A DNA stretch of 64,000 nucleotides from Rhyzopertha dominica (lineage: Eukaryota > Arthropoda > Insecta > Coleoptera > Bostrichidae): NCBI GenBank assembly GCA_025024175.1, contig QCXZ01000041.1, positions 34,715,786 to 34,779,785 on the forward strand, given 5' to 3'. The notes beneath the pieces are model-generated. The model was not told where the DNA came from, searched no databases, and was given only the letters and a program-made list of their open reading frames with translations. Made by a program: the position numbers and the translations under genes. Positions 42,246 through 55,561 of the stretch are shown here, one piece after another. Position 1 is the stretch's first letter. Every line of letters begins with the position of its first letter.

Positions 42246-43504
42246 GTAGGAATTTTCTTGTAAACTATTTATGCCTTTTCTAATACTTTTGTAAATGTTC
42301 TCTTCTCTTAACGGCTTCTTAACGTGTCAGATAATTATGCGTGTATGATTATCACATATTAATGTGTTATCAATATGAGTTGTGAGCCATAAGTATCTAA
42401 GTAGGTAAGTATTCGACTTTATGGCCAGCAGGTAAGAAGAAGAATCCATAAACTTTTCACATTTTTTGTATCTTACTTGCACGCTTTGCTTATTTTTTAC
42501 CCAAACAAAGCCCAGACTGAAAGGGAACGTATGGTGACGTCATACACGTGTCTCGACCGACATTTGTTTGCAGATGTCTTCTGTTAACGGGCAGGTTTCC
42601 GTTCCTTGCCTTCTTCGAGACAGCTGCCTTCCTAACGTAACAGGGAGCCTTTGTTATGTATTTCTGCACGCGTACCGACTCACGCGCCTAATTCTTTTTC
42701 TTCATCTTTCATATTTGTCCATTGGCGTGCACAAGACCATAAAAACGTTGAAACTTGCCCCACATTATTAAATATAATATATGTCTACATATTTCTAAAG
42801 ATGTTGAATATGCTCTACTGCTCTACGCCATCAAAGTTTTGTTATTTCTGTTTTAGTAACTAGGTATTTATTTAACGTACTTTTTCTTTATCATTTTTTG
42901 CATAAAAGTTATTGTGTTATCATTGTTACATCCAAACTGAAATTTGTGCGCTTGTGTTTCTTAACTTTTGTACTTTCCTAAATCTATATACAAGCAAGGA
43001 ATATCAAAGTAGGTGCAGACCTATGAAATTTTGTATTACTATATAATTTTGTTTATCTAAAATCTTGGTATAAATTACTTTTCATCCAAGCAAGGCTTAT
43101 TAAAAAAAATAATATCGCAATTTTATTAAATACGGCAATTCAGAATCGATCTTCATTTTGACCAATCCAATAATTCAGTTTATACGCTGCTCTTTTATCC
43201 TTGTCATTCGTCTTTTTATGCCTAACCTACATTGTGTTTAGAGTTTATTAGGTGGAATATGTATGTTTCCGTTAAACTTACACTAAAAGCATTCCCAAAG
43301 CCAATTTCCTATAGAACGTGTTACATACATTGCCAACATATGCAGACTGTTCAACGCTTAATTGGGTATTTGCCATGTATTTATATTTTATTAAATTGCA
43401 TATTAATAGGTAGCATCTAATCCACAAAACAACTGTGTCAAATTATAAATTAGAAAAAATGGATCGTAAGGTATATTTTTAATATTAAAAATGTGAATAT
43501 TTAA
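42246..43504. other. Downstream of the unrecognised gene; possible enhancer at 42.5 kb
   Basis: No further exon was seen. At 42535-42542 a perfect cAMP-response-type palindrome TGACGTCA is followed by the E-box CACGTG at 42545-42550, in a locally GC-richer stretch (42500-42720). These could form a regulatory block, but no function can be proven. Confidence 0.3.
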
Positions 43505-44492
43505 AGGGACCGCCAAAACGCTGTGACGTCAGGTGTCTTGTAAATGGCCGCTTGTTTATATCTGGGGTCAGCGCGTCACGCGTCAGCCTCAGTCCGTCAA
43601 TTTATCAGTTTGTTGTTTGCGTTAATTTTGTGACAAGCGAATTAAAATGCGCCAAGAAAAAGTGATATACTTATGAATTATGACTTCTGAAGACATATTC
43701 ATTGTTATGGAATTTGTGTACAGCGACGAGCGGTTCAACGCGGCGGAGATGACGAACGTAAAAGCAACAGCATAAGTGAAATTGATAATTTGATCACAGT
43801 GGGTTGTTGGACACATACTATTTGTAAACATAAAAATGTAAGAATCAAAAATGTACCCTAAACTTGACATTTATTTTAGAAGTCAGAATAAATATAAATT
43901 ACCATTTATTTTCGGGGCGGTTGCTGCTCGTTTCCTGTCTGGCTAACAGTCGAATATATGGGAAACAAACGTCTTTCTTTATTATAACATAACCTACTAT
44001 CAACTTAAAACACATATAGTTTTCCATATCGTCTTTAAGCTATAACAAAATGGAAACTGAATGGTAAACACCTATAATCCCAAAAATAATAATAAACCTT
44101 ACATTAAGAATTAAGATGATCTTCACAACAGAAAAACAAACTTCGCAATTTCGGCATATCACGTCTAGGGGCCTTAAACAACTTTTTCATACGTTTATAA
44201 TCTCGAGGAACGGTTACAAAAATATTTTGTTAGCTGTACTGACTGAAGTACTTTTATAACCATATACAAAACAACACTTGTTGTCCATACATAATAGATG
44301 CTTGTAAAACTGCACAAATCACTTTTTGGTGCGACCTCTTACACCGTCCTTTCAATAAACACCACACAAAAGCCTTTCCAATACAAGAATGATACTACAC
44401 CATTAAACAGCACCCTCCTTGGTAATGTTTACATGACACTTGACGTCACGAGTTGAATAACCTTAGATACATGCGTTTTGGCGGTGACTCCT
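43505..44492. mobile_element. MITE-like element with TGACGTCA in its inverted repeats
   Basis: The left end AGGGACCGCCAAAACGC at 43505-43521 matches the inverted right end GCGTTTTGGCGGTGACTCCT at 44473-44492. Inside each end lies TGACGTCA (43524-43531 and 44441-44448), next to AGGTGTCTTGTAAA on the left and TTTACATGACACT on the right. About 27 bp are inserted or lost between the outer and inner matches on one side. The interior of about 900 bp has only short frames. Target duplication is unclear. It looks like a non-autonomous DNA transposon. Confidence 0.6.
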
Positions 44493-46460
44493 AAGATTCG
44501 AATTTCAGACCTGAAATTCTCTACCTACAAATATTTTTTTTTGTTTTTTTCATGGCGTACATATATATGCACTTCAAGATTCATTTTACGTAATTTTCAA
44601 CATAAGTGATAATACCCAATTGCCGGCAGTCTTTTTTACCACGATGCATGTATTAAAACGTCGTTAGCACGGAAAATATTTTAGAATTTTGGTTCATTTA
44701 GCTTTATTAATATATCTTGTTAAAGTTACACGCGTGAACTGATATTCTACAATGATTATGAAAATTAATTAATTAATTAATAGCATCTAATTTAAATTCA
44801 CTTCGAAGTTAACTGCAAAGCTGTACGAATTCTTTCTTACGGCTTAATAAGGCAGGGTATGTTATTTATCCACTACATAGTATGTAGTATCATTAGATCT
44901 GATTTAATCAATAGCCACACACACACTTATTAACCATACGTTTTTTCTTTTTCTATTTTTACGTATTGCGTCGTAAGCATTGTAGTACCCAAATCTACCT
45001 GGGGACACGGTGTGTAACACACAGGAAGGGGGACATTAGAAGAAGGGTGTAAGAAAGAGGGCCCGCGTTCTTTGTAAAGTGAATTGCACGTGGCCATCGT
45101 AAGGAAATTTCCTGGGTCCCTTTATGAAGCGGTCTTTTATGATTTTAGGTGTGTGGGATAAAAATGATTATATAAAAATGGGGTCTGGCTGTAAAAAATA
45201 CTGAAGGTATAGACGGTCGTACCTTATTGAATGTATTAATTCAAATGTGACATGAAAAGTACGAAACTGGTGCTGTAGGTATTCCACTAAGAGAACGACG
45301 TTTATCGTAAACTTTTATAATGGGAACAAATTGAATTTCGATTATTATACACCAAATCGTTATTTACAAGTATTATACAGTATGTTAATAAAAGTAAATA
45401 CATTATATTCAGAAATAGAAGTGGTACATCCGAAAATGTCTGATACAAAATAAATCCACTCCTTTATATGGGGGTTGAAATTTTAAGGGTGGCTTACCCC
45501 TGCCATCCCCGAGGTGTTATTAAAGAGTACATCTAGTCCTTTTAAAGAACGCATTTGAAAATGTTATTCTACCAGCTTTTCGTTAAAATTCTTCCAAGAC
45601 TTAAGGAAATTATAAAAAAAAATTCGGCTTCCGACCTNAAGGTGCACAGCTCGCCGGGGTGCAGTGGTTAAGGTTATAATATAAAAAAGAAGTGTAGTCA
45701 TTTTCGTGTGTTTTATAGGTACTGTCCCGTATGTATATGCCAAAAAATGAAGAGCTCAACTCATAATCAATTTGGCTCGAAAAACTTTCTCAAGGAAATC
45801 CGCATATAATATAAATTAATATTAATACTTTTAATATCAATAATATCTAAAAAGTCAGAGAGCTCCTATTATCATTATTTTTGTAATTAAATGTTGAAAA
45901 CTGTAGCTTACAATGACTACATAGATACTATTCGGTTATGCTCCCATTGTGTGTAATATTGTTGCATGGAGACGAAAAATAAACAATTAATATCGTTATC
46001 ATGCAGCTAAATATTTCGTTAGTTACCAATTTAACTGAACATTATTTAAACTCGGGACTTTCTGATTTGATGGGGGAGATGCAGTGGTACATTTAAGGAG
46101 AGTAATTTTGGTTGTTTTTTATGGCCTAATACAATTGTAGTCATTCTACGCCCGACAAATATGGCGGCGAAAAGCATATTTTTACGTACATATTACATAT
46201 ATTCCTTGCATAGTTTTACTTGTTATGTTATGGTTTCACTTAGACCATGGTTAAAAGTACTTAGTTGACGATACTTAATCCCCTAGGTATAATGGATAAA
46301 TTTCGTCGATTTAATAAAACACTTTCTAATACCTATATTGNATTGTATTTTTGAATGTCATGCAACCAGTATGACCTCAATATTTTTCTTACGTTTTATT
46401 TTGTAAAATTTAATGTTTAGGTTACAAACACTAATAATTTACATGTATTTAAAAAATTGT
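44493..46460. other. Non-coding, no named element
   Basis: Contains a GC-richer stretch near 44990-45130 (CACACAGGAAGGGGGACA, CCTGGGTCCCTTTATGAAG) and, at 45430-45660, a passage (GGGGGTTGAAATTTTAAGGG, ACCCCTGCCATCCCCGAGG) similar in style to the old insect repeat at 52.4 kb. No ORF is supported. Confidence 0.35.
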
Positions 46461-46464
46461 GAGG

Positions 46465-46471
46465 AAAAAAA
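46465..46471 (-). terminator. Pol III terminator of the tRNA gene
   Basis: On the minus strand TTTTTTT begins five bases after the tRNA 3' end, the usual RNA polymerase III stop signal. Confidence 0.8.
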
Positions 46472-46475
46472 TAGC

Positions 46476-46547
46476 TGCCTCCTGTGAGGTTTGAACTCAC
46501 GACCCCTGGTTTACGAGACCAGTGCTCTACCACTGAGCTAAAGAGGC
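46476..46547 (-). tRNA. tRNA-Thr (anticodon CGT)
   Basis: The 72 nt minus-strand sequence folds as a cloverleaf. Acceptor GCCTCTT pairs with AGGAGGC and ends in discriminator A; the D arm carries the A box TAGCTCAGTGG; the anticodon stem CTGGT/ACCAG encloses the loop CTCGTAA with anticodon CGT; the T arm contains GTTCAAACC (B box). CGT reads ACG, a threonine codon. No intron is present. Confidence 0.95.
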
Positions 46548-47700
46548 TGGTGTGGTATGGTGTTCCTACCCGCCGTATACAAGCGTACCGACGCGAATAT
46601 CTCAATTTTTTAAGTTAATCCATTATTATTAAATATGTTATGATATATATTATCTGTTGTTAATTGTACATGTTTAAATTTCATCTTTATGAATACTCTG
46701 ACAATTTTTGTAAATTATAATATGTATAGATGCTACACTATATTATACTATATAAGATATTGTTTGTATGTTGTAAATACTTAGAAAATACCATCTTATA
46801 CCGTTATACATAAACATTCGAACCTTGTTCACGTTTGCATTTTTGCATATGGAATCGGCCAACCGGATATATAATTATGAATATCTTGCCGTTTTTTGCT
46901 AGTATTAGCAGGCATGTATTATTAGATAGGTATTAGGTAACTACCTATATATAACAATTAAAAAAATATTTTGTATTATTTAGGATTGTCAGACCTGATA
47001 TTTTATATATCACTCTTATATATTTTTGTGATTACTGATACATTTTATCCCAGATAGCAACATAATCATCTAACGAACTTCCATGAAATGTCCATTAATG
47101 TATTACTAGACTTCCACGTTTACGGTATGTCCATAAGTGTCCTATGGATGCTCAATGGACCTAAGCACATTGTGTCCATGTGCGTTACCTTTTGCGAGGC
47201 CAAGTACAAAAATTTTGCGGGGCCGAAATGCACACTGAAATCCAATACATAAATTTCTCAGTTTTTTCTTGTACGTAAAAAATGTTACATATATTTTAGC
47301 GAGACCTACCTATATTTTTTCCACACGTTAAAGAAACTGCATTTTAAATTAAAAAGTAAGTTAGGTAGTTTGCACAGTACCCATCTTCATTGTAAATCTC
47401 CAGCTATTTTTTTCGTTCGTTATGTATCTCCAAATAATCAAAATAAAATGTTTTGCAACTTCAATGTTATTAAACCTGTAACACATGGTTTTTACAAAAT
47501 ACGGACATACACCTAATAATAATAAACAGACCTTCATATAGGGTTCACCATACTTTATATAATATACTTAATAATTTTCAGGCTTTTAATCTTCTTTTAA
47601 AATTTGTCAAAATCTAGATTTTTAGATAAAGAATAAGAATTATTAAATGGGGGACTGAAATTCATTCCAACTAAAAATATTAACATTAATGATATTCACT
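46548..47700. other. Non-coding, nothing recognised
   Basis: AT-rich. A GCGAGGCC..GCGGGGCCG string near 47192-47225 is the only marked GC-rich spot. No ORF is supported. Confidence 0.35.
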
Positions 47701-47744
47701 TATTTGTGGTTGATTGTGATGTTGTTCTTGAAAATCTAAATTGT

Positions 47745-48170
47745 ATCCCCTAGAGTGGGCGGGGGGCATGACCGAATTTGAGGGAGCCGGATTTTTAATG
47801 TATAAAATGTAAAGAAATACTAATTTGATATTAAACTTTTGTCGAATTTAAATGAATTTTTAATTACCTTAATCAAATTTAAAACCTTTTGCTAGTTTTA
47901 CCAAATACACAAGGGCCTGTACAACTATGTAGATACTGCAGACGAGCTATAGAACACATCATGCAATACGAAAAATATAAAGACACTGGTACAGTTATAA
48001 CAAATCTGCCAAACGGGGGGTCTGTTAAATATCTTTCAAAGTGCACGGGGCCGGGTTCCGGGGAACACGCAGAACCCGCCTCGCGCCGGCCCTGTCCATA
48101 TGTCACAACTGAACACATGCCTGAGCAAAAAAAATCGTCTAGACCATTTTTATACATGTCCAAGCATCTG
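47745..48170. repeat. GC-rich island with a long open frame, nature unknown
   Basis: Around 48040-48110 the base composition rises sharply (CACGGGGCCGGGTTCCGGGG, CGCGCCGGCCCTG). Frames are open on both strands: the plus frame 47889-48326 includes CRYCRRAIEHIMQ, and the minus frame 48163-47879 includes GRREAGSACSPEPG. Nearby GTGGGCGGGGGGCAT at 47756 echoes 5800. Neither frame matches a family I know. A degraded interspersed repeat is the simplest reading. Confidence 0.3.
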
Positions 48171-50790
48171 TGCTTTTGTACTTATATATTTTTATTTTCT
48201 AAAAACCCCAACAAATTCAAAATTCTGTCATATCTATGCTATTTTTTATTTTGTTATCTAGCTGACAAGAGTGTGTATGATTGCAGTAAACACATATACT
48301 CGTATATCTCCTCTTCCATCAAGTAGTGTATCATTTACTCTAATTTCGTATTTCGTTGTCTTACAGGTTCCCTTTTTACCCCTTTGTTATATATTTGATA
48401 ATCCAAAAACGGCATAATTAATTTCCTTTCGCCTTATAGTATGCAATGAACCCACAAAGATAGGAAGCAGGTTTGCTAGGCCACTTAATTATTTCTAATT
48501 ATCTGTTAATTTTACATTGCATGGTATTTGAGTAATTTTTTATATTTTTTCGTTTTTTCTCCTACTTTAAGTATTCGGCCCTGGCGATTGCCCAACTAAT
48601 ATCGTTTGCAATTTATTTGATAGAAGAGGACTTAAAGAAATAAATAATCATTGAGCATTGGGTAATAAATATAAAAAACGCGTTATATCTGAGCTTTTTA
48701 AAGTATATACATATATTTAGGGACTTTCTTAGTAATCATATTTCGTATCGATTATGATTGCCGTTTTGGGTACCTGAAAAAGCGAACGATTCTCTTATGC
48801 ACTTCTGAGACGACTGCTTGCCTCGTTAATTATTGATGATTCCCCGGCATTGATTTTCGTCGTCATCGCCGAATGCATTATCGATCTGACCAAGATCTCA
48901 GGCGCAGCCTCGTTCCAGGGCTCGAGCCCCCAGTACATTTTCCAAGAACTTGTTTTAATGCTGCTGTTGTCGCCACCGCACTTTCATTAATCAGACTTGG
49001 AGCACCCGGAAAATGTGTCCAGTCGGAGTACCTATATTGATACGTTTCATCAACTTATTCAGCTATACCTAGTTATTATGTAAGGTCCATTTAGGAGATG
49101 TGCGCTAAAAATAGGGATGAAATTCGGACATTTTCGGTGCAAAATGCTCGAATACATTTGTTGTTGATGACATCATCAGAAATGCTCTTATTTTTTATAT
49201 TTATAGAGATGGCTGTTTTTCTGTAAATAATGTAAAGTAAATAATGTATCTTCCAAGAGCTACGTGATAATATTGCCATACCTTTCTAAATTTTCAAATT
49301 TTTTAAATTTCTATATTTATTATATTTTTGCAACCTACTTGTGGTCAAGTTGCGTCATTTTTTGTGTATCACATACACAAGAAATTGCATTAAGATGTCA
49401 TGTACTTTACAAGAAAAAAATATGCGATGGCTTAATTTTCATGCTGCGTATTGTTCAATTCTTGTTGCTGCCGTCCAGTTTTACCGCCCATGCTGGTCGT
49501 GTCAATATCCTCGTCGAGCCAGACCCCACGCTATCACTTTGTGTTAACACTGTAAAATGCAATAAAATATTAAGCGAACAACGGCGTAGGGTTTTACTGC
49601 ACCAACTTTTATTATAGACGTCCTGGGCTGTAAAGTCATCGTTTGGTTCGGCATATGCACATTGCTGGTTGTAAAAGCGGCTTTAATTTCTTGCTTACCG
49701 CGGTCAATCCCGTTACCATAAACCGGCATGGGGTTATGGATATTCTCTATTGCCAAAATCCGAGCCAAAATCTAGCAGAGTAAACAGACATTTATAGTTG
49801 ACGAATAGGAATCTCTCACTTGACATTGTTTTTCAGTTTTTGTCTTTGATCGGTTTTTTTACAATTGAAAGCTAGTATTATAGAAAATTTGAATTGTCAC
49901 ATGTCCTTGCAAAAACGGTCTTATAAGTTGCAACTTTCCTTTTGCTTCTTTATGGTGTAATAAATTCTGCATTAAAATTTTGCGATTTTCAGTCTGATTA
50001 GAAACTTAAAAATTCGGTAATCAACCGAGAAATTCTTCTTACCCGTTTTATCCAATATATTTTCATTTATGAGGGTGTGTCGAAGTTTATTATATACAAA
50101 ATCATCGAAAACTGATGTGACGCATAAACGTTATAACGTCTTATTTTTGACAATTATTTAATCTGTTTTAGGATTAAAATGCGCCCTTTGCATTTATTTT
50201 ACAGGGTATTTACTGCATTTTGTAACTGTTAAAGCTATAATAAGCAACGCCATTGTTGAAATTGACATATATGGTGAATGACGTCACGCGACTACGCAAC
50301 CGCACGAAACTTTTTTACGCGGGTATTTTTCCGTTTTGGAAAAAATAGGTCTAGGTGTTACATATTCACAGAATTTATTATCACACTAAGAAAAACATGC
50401 ATCTTACTCTTTGCAGTTTTGATTATAGTTCTAAAGTTAGATGCATATACGTACAGTGTCACAGTAGGTAATTTTACTAGGAATTAAGCATTCACATAGT
50501 TTTCATATCATGTTACTCGATCGATCCATCATTTCAGTTTTAAAGTAAGTCTATTCACTTTTGTTACAAACAATAACATTTCTTTAACCAGAACAACAAA
50601 ATTTTATACATTACCTTACACATTGTTAATAATGATACAAAATTTCACGTTATTTTAGCAGGTCAGTTTTTGGTAGAATACTGAATACTGAAGTTGCCAC
50701 TTCCAACTAGTTGTTCATGCTCGTTCAGGTTATTTGTAAACAAAGCCCTTCCTAATAAGATATGCAGTACTGATGTAGTACTTAAGTAAG
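48171..50790. other. Non-coding with a GC-richer stretch at 48.76-49.03 kb
   Basis: No ORF is supported. 48760-49030 is richer in G+C than its surroundings (CGTCGTCATCGCCGAATGC, GGCGCAGCCTCGTTCC) and could be a conserved non-coding element. TGACGTCA occurs at 50279-50286, just inside TGACGTCACGCG. Confidence 0.3.
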
Positions 50791-51010
50791 AATTTTATGT
50801 AATTACGAATCGAAAGCCTTGCTTGGATCTAGCGAGATTAAGAGGAATGCTCTTGATTCATCAATTACCAGATCGTTGTGTTGTGAAGTTGTGATAGTGG
50901 TCTGGTGGATCAGAAGCCTCTTCAACTGGTGCAAAGTGCTTATTAATTTTATCAAGGTCGGCAAGTAATTCGCTACTGGGTAGTGGAAGGGTTGACTGGT
51001 CACCCTATTT
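50791..51010 (-). mobile_element. LINE reverse transcriptase fragment
   Basis: The minus-strand frames hold LADLDKINKHFAPVEE and, after a frame change, DESRAFLLISLDPSKAFDS. The latter is RT motif A of non-LTR elements (a.lLDfSKAFD.). Only this part of the gene is present. Confidence 0.6.
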
Positions 51011-51239
51011 TTTAGTTACTTCCAGGTTATTCTCTGATCATATCTACAGGATTTTAATATGTAAGCTCGTGATATTTAGCTGTTTTTTTATAGAGCCATC
51101 AACAAAGTCTTACATGCTTTCTTCATCTTTACCATCAGCTGTGAATTGTGGGTGTGATGTACTTCTTAAGTTATTTTTACAGTTACTGTTTTAAGTGGCG
51201 CACAATTTCATAAGTAAATAATTATTGAAATCTCACTTT

Positions 51240-51700
51240 CGGGTCCTTGCCATCTATCATTTGTTCCAATCGACTTGCTATGCCTCCACTCCAATTCAAA
51301 GACCTAATTGTTAAAATGTTTAAAATCCCTATGAGGGATATGATTCAGTGCTGATGGCATTTGAATGGATGATTACTTCCGTATCAAAGCAGGATGATTC
51401 TTTGTTTCTGTTTGTTTCTGTTTCTTCAGTGATTCTTGTGACCAGTGATAATTTGTTCCATATAGAGACAACGTATTGGTCCATTAAGATGCTTAGTAGT
51501 ATAATAATTCTCCATCATGTTGATATTATTTCTTTTGGTATTTCCTTCTTTTCCAAAACGTGACTTGAGACTTGATGTACTAGGTTTCTTTTCTTCATTG
51601 ATATTATCATGGTTTTACTTTTGTCGATGCTTATTTCCATGTTAATTTCCTCTCCTTTCTTTATTAGTTTCTCTCCTATTTCTTCTCACTTGATCTTGCG
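51240..51700 (-). mobile_element. LINE (RTE-like?) reverse transcriptase fragment
   Basis: The minus strand near 51590-51650 reads EINMEISIDKSKTMIIS, which matches the block after the catalytic YADD in RTE/CR1-type enzymes (G..IN..KT..M). Further on, in other frames, RSLNWSGGIASRLEQM near 51260-51310 resembles the end of such proteins. The order relative to 50.8 kb shows that this is a separate fragment. Stops and frameshifts are frequent. Confidence 0.4.
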
Positions 51701-52399
51701 CATTTCCGTTTTGTGTTCCCATTGTTTTAATTTTTCTAGCAGCCTTTTTTTCTATTATTCTAGTGAAGACTACACTAGTACTCTGTAATTTGAACAGATA
51801 TTTCCATCTTTTTTTTAATAACGGTTTTATTCTTTGTTCCTGGCGTCGCATCAATTGCGTACGTGTCACTTGTGTACAAGCTAAAATCTGTGCCATTTGT
51901 GTACAACCTATGAAAGGAAAAAGAGGAAGAATGAAAGTATACTTTAAAACGAAACCTTAATAAAGAATTTTATGCCAATATTCTTACATATTAAGAAAAG
52001 CCTGCAAATAAGTGTAGACAAATTTTAAGATTGGGTACGGAATATAATAATTATGTTTATTAAGATTATTTTTCCAAAGTACCATAAACCAAACAATAAA
52101 ACACACCCCATGCACTACGTTATGGGGTAAAATAAGTCAAAATTACAGTTTAATTCGTTCGTACCAATGCAAAATTCATTATGTTCAATTGGTTGTCATT
52201 AAAAACCATAGTAAAACTTATTTAGCGATTATCGCATAAGTTACCTATGAGAGTTAAAAAACCAAATGTTCAAAATGGAGATTTACGTTGTACCTAAATG
52301 ATCCAATACGCTTTTTTATTGCTCCGTACAGCGAGCAGGTGAATTCAATATTCGAAGTGTTGTGGCAAAAGTAATAGTTGGGTTCTTGCCGTTGAAATT

Positions 52400-52770
52400 G
52401 TCAAATTCTGACCAAACTAGATTGAAAGAGCGTTAATTTCACTATTGAAGCCAGACACATGAAATTTGCCCAGCGGACCCTACTTTTTGTAACGTAAACA
52501 CCTACTAAAAAAGTATTTTTGAAAATTATACCCCTAAGGGGGTAAAGTAGGGGGTGAAATTGGTATGGAAGTCCGCCATTCTTCAAGCTAGAATCTTGAA
52601 CCTTTATTTGTAGGCTTTTGATTGGAAATAAGTAAGTACCTATTCCAGTTCTTTGAATCCATCCTTAAGGGGTTGAAATCTTGTATGGAAGTTCTGTGAT
52701 TTTTGTAGCTTATTGAAGTTAAAAGCATGAAATGTTATTTTGACTTTTAATTAGAAGATATAATAAATAC
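52400..52770. repeat. Old insect interspersed repeat, two related units
   Basis: Two related units follow each other: AAGGGGGTAAAGTAGGGGGTG...GGTATGGAAGTCCGCCAT (52530-52580) and AAGGGGTTGAAATCTTGTATGGAAGTTCTG (52669-52700), each followed by a variant of TAGAATCTTGAA or AAGCATGAAA. The phrase is common in insect genomes as a non-coding repeat (recollection). No coding capacity is seen. Confidence 0.45.
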
Positions 52771-55560
52771 TGGTTCAGTACATTGTTGTAGGAAGAACAA
52801 AACATGCAATGCAATTAATGGTCCTCTTCCTCGCATATATTACTTAAATGCTGATGATTCTTTTAAATAAAAGGCTTTAACGGCTGTTAAACAAAGCAAT
52901 ATTGTCCTAAATATGAGCAGGTACTATCAGCAACTAAGACGACAACCCTTGGCTTACTGCTTTCATGAAACCAAAGATGCACGTGAAAAGCTAAACTTAG
53001 TTATACAGGAGTATCCACTTTAAGAAAGTCAGGAAGCCTCAACACAGAGCCCCCCATTCCCAGAATTACTTTGTCATGGAGTGGTACTTTCACTTTCGAG
53101 AAATAGCTTTACCTGCTGGGGGTTAGCAGGTAGAAATTACTTAACATTATCGTAAAGTTTGGATGAGTTGGTGAACTGGCGATGTGTCATCCTGGTTTTT
53201 AAAATCAACTTGCTTCACAAGCACATCAAATGGCAGTTTTTTTATTATATTTGCAGGCAGTAATTCTAGGCCGGCCGATTATTGTATTCGACAATAGATT
53301 ACTTATTGTGAAACATACACGGCCAAAGTCAGAAAACTGCCTAATTATTAGAACTGACAGATACGCATGCGAATGGGTAAGGTCAACAATTTCCTAAATA
53401 ATGATAAAATAGTGTATTATAATCAAGGGCAGGCATATAATTTAAGCCTGAGAGTGAATGATTTATATTTATATTAATGGATTATTTAAAAAAATCATTA
53501 ACCGAAAATAGAGTAATCGATTAAATTTTAGTATTACCTGTAATTTTTCCGTAAACTTTTATATTTAAAAATATTGTGACAAACACAAAACAATCTTCGT
53601 AATGACAAACTAGTAAGTTTCTTTGTATTTATTAAGTAAGTTTCTCTTTATTTATAGTTATATAGTTGTCGGCATACATTGCCGATTAGCAACGCTAATT
53701 TCATCCGGTTTTATTTCTTTTAATTCCAGTACCTATTTACCTATTACTACCATAAAATAAAATAATCTTAAATACCTCAGTGCTGAGGTCTCTTTCTGTT
53801 TTAATCGTCATTTATTGATTTTTTTATTTCCTGATAACTAGAGGCGAGTCGCTACAAATCCCCGCTTTTAACGCTCTAGTTAACATCAATCGATTTAGTG
53901 TTTTTTTTTTGCAAAGTGACTGGATTGCCTTTTCAATTACTGACCTTTCTATTCTGCCACCTCCATGATTATTTCATTCACGAAATGGTATAACCTCGTC
54001 ATTTAATTGGTTATTCTATGAAGCCACGATCTGATAGGCAATTTGTGGGAATAATTTTTACATCCTCCTTAGGCACAGACGTGTTGTAAGGATACATCTA
54101 CTTGTCTTTGTAAATTTGCATATGTTTAATATAGTTATAAAATAATCGCATATGCTAATTTTGTCTGGATACTTATTATAATTGTAGCTAACGCGGTTAT
54201 AATTTTGGCTTTCTAACCATAAGGTAACTTTATATGATACCAGTAATATTTCGGTGAAACGGGTCAAATTCAAATTCCATGCTGTATGTGAGAGTGAGTA
54301 GTATTAAAGAGAGCATGTGCCTATTAAATAATTCAATATTTTTATACGTTTATCCTAGGTTGCATTTCAGTTAAATCAAAGACCAGGAATGGGACTTAAA
54401 AAAAATTCCAATGTTCATTTCCAACATTCCAAAAATTTGCAATTGCCTATTTTTGTAGCAATGGATTACAAATAACTGATCAAAAAGCTTAGTGCATTGC
54501 GAAAGGTTCCTTCCATCTATACACAACTTTAATGTCGCCCGCGCCAACACAATCTGTGGACAGCTGTTTCTGCTTATAATGCGAGAATGAGAATGCGGAT
54601 AACATCATGATATGAAGTGGTAATTTGATGGAAGTTAGTATCAATTATACACGTTAGACGGAAAATATTGCTTACGAATTCGCATATTCAACGACTGCAA
54701 ATGAGGCTATTTCACAGCAATCTACCTAAAATTATATATTTAAGTTATTCATAGTAATAATACTTACTGAAGTATGATTCTTTCTTGCCATAACGATAAC
54801 GACATATCTATATCCATTTACAATGAATGTATAGTTGAACCTAGATAAAAATGTTTTTCGCGGGTACAACTGACAAATTTTTGATGAAAAATGTGTACTC
54901 TCACCGGGATTAAACTAAGGCTTAAACCAGTAGACTCGGGTTCTAACTGCTTTGAGTGCGAGATATTTTTTTATCAAAAATTTGTGATTTGTACCAACGA
55001 TAAACATATCAATGTACCGTGTACTGCACTGAAATAAATGCCAGTTTGTTAATATTTCATTTAGTTTAAGTAGCAACAATCCGTAGTTATTTCACATTTT
55101 GTGCAAAATTTGACATTTTGAGTGTTTGGCGCCATTTTGAAATCCTCCGAAACGAATACATGGGAACATTATTCTGAAATTTCATTAAATTTATGGATTT
55201 CAATATTTACTAATTAAAACATTTTTTCGCTTCATCGATTACAGCATCAAATTTCCTTTCTGCTGATATCAAGTTGTCGGTATCGGAATCCAACGGTTTT
55301 TATGGATTTGCGTGTTTTGTAATTTCAAATAATCACTTGTTGTTGTGTTAGCCCATGAGCTATATTTTTATTTTGTATTATTTTTCTTCTTTTGTCATTG
55401 CTTTCACAATTCTCTGAATTTTCCAGTTTTTTAATGTTGCTAGAAAATGCACAATTAGACTACAATATCAACCGAATTAAGAAAAGAAATAAAAACAATA
55501 ACCAATAACAAAAAAAAATAAACTATTTTAGAGTTCAAAAGGTATTTTAACATGACTGAG
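52771..55560. other. Non-coding, nothing recognised
   Basis: AT-rich sequence with short frames only. No exon or RNA gene was found. Confidence 0.4.
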
Positions 55561-55561
55561 C

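Noticed and set aside
46417..46605. 62-codon minus-strand frame over the tRNA
   Set aside because: It is the translation of the tRNA-Thr gene itself (SSVVEHWSRKPGVVSSNLTG is the usual shadow of a tRNA in one frame).
54895..54970. tRNA-like string (CCGGGATTAAAC...CGGGTTCTAAC)
   Set aside because: No complete acceptor stem or cloverleaf could be formed on either strand.
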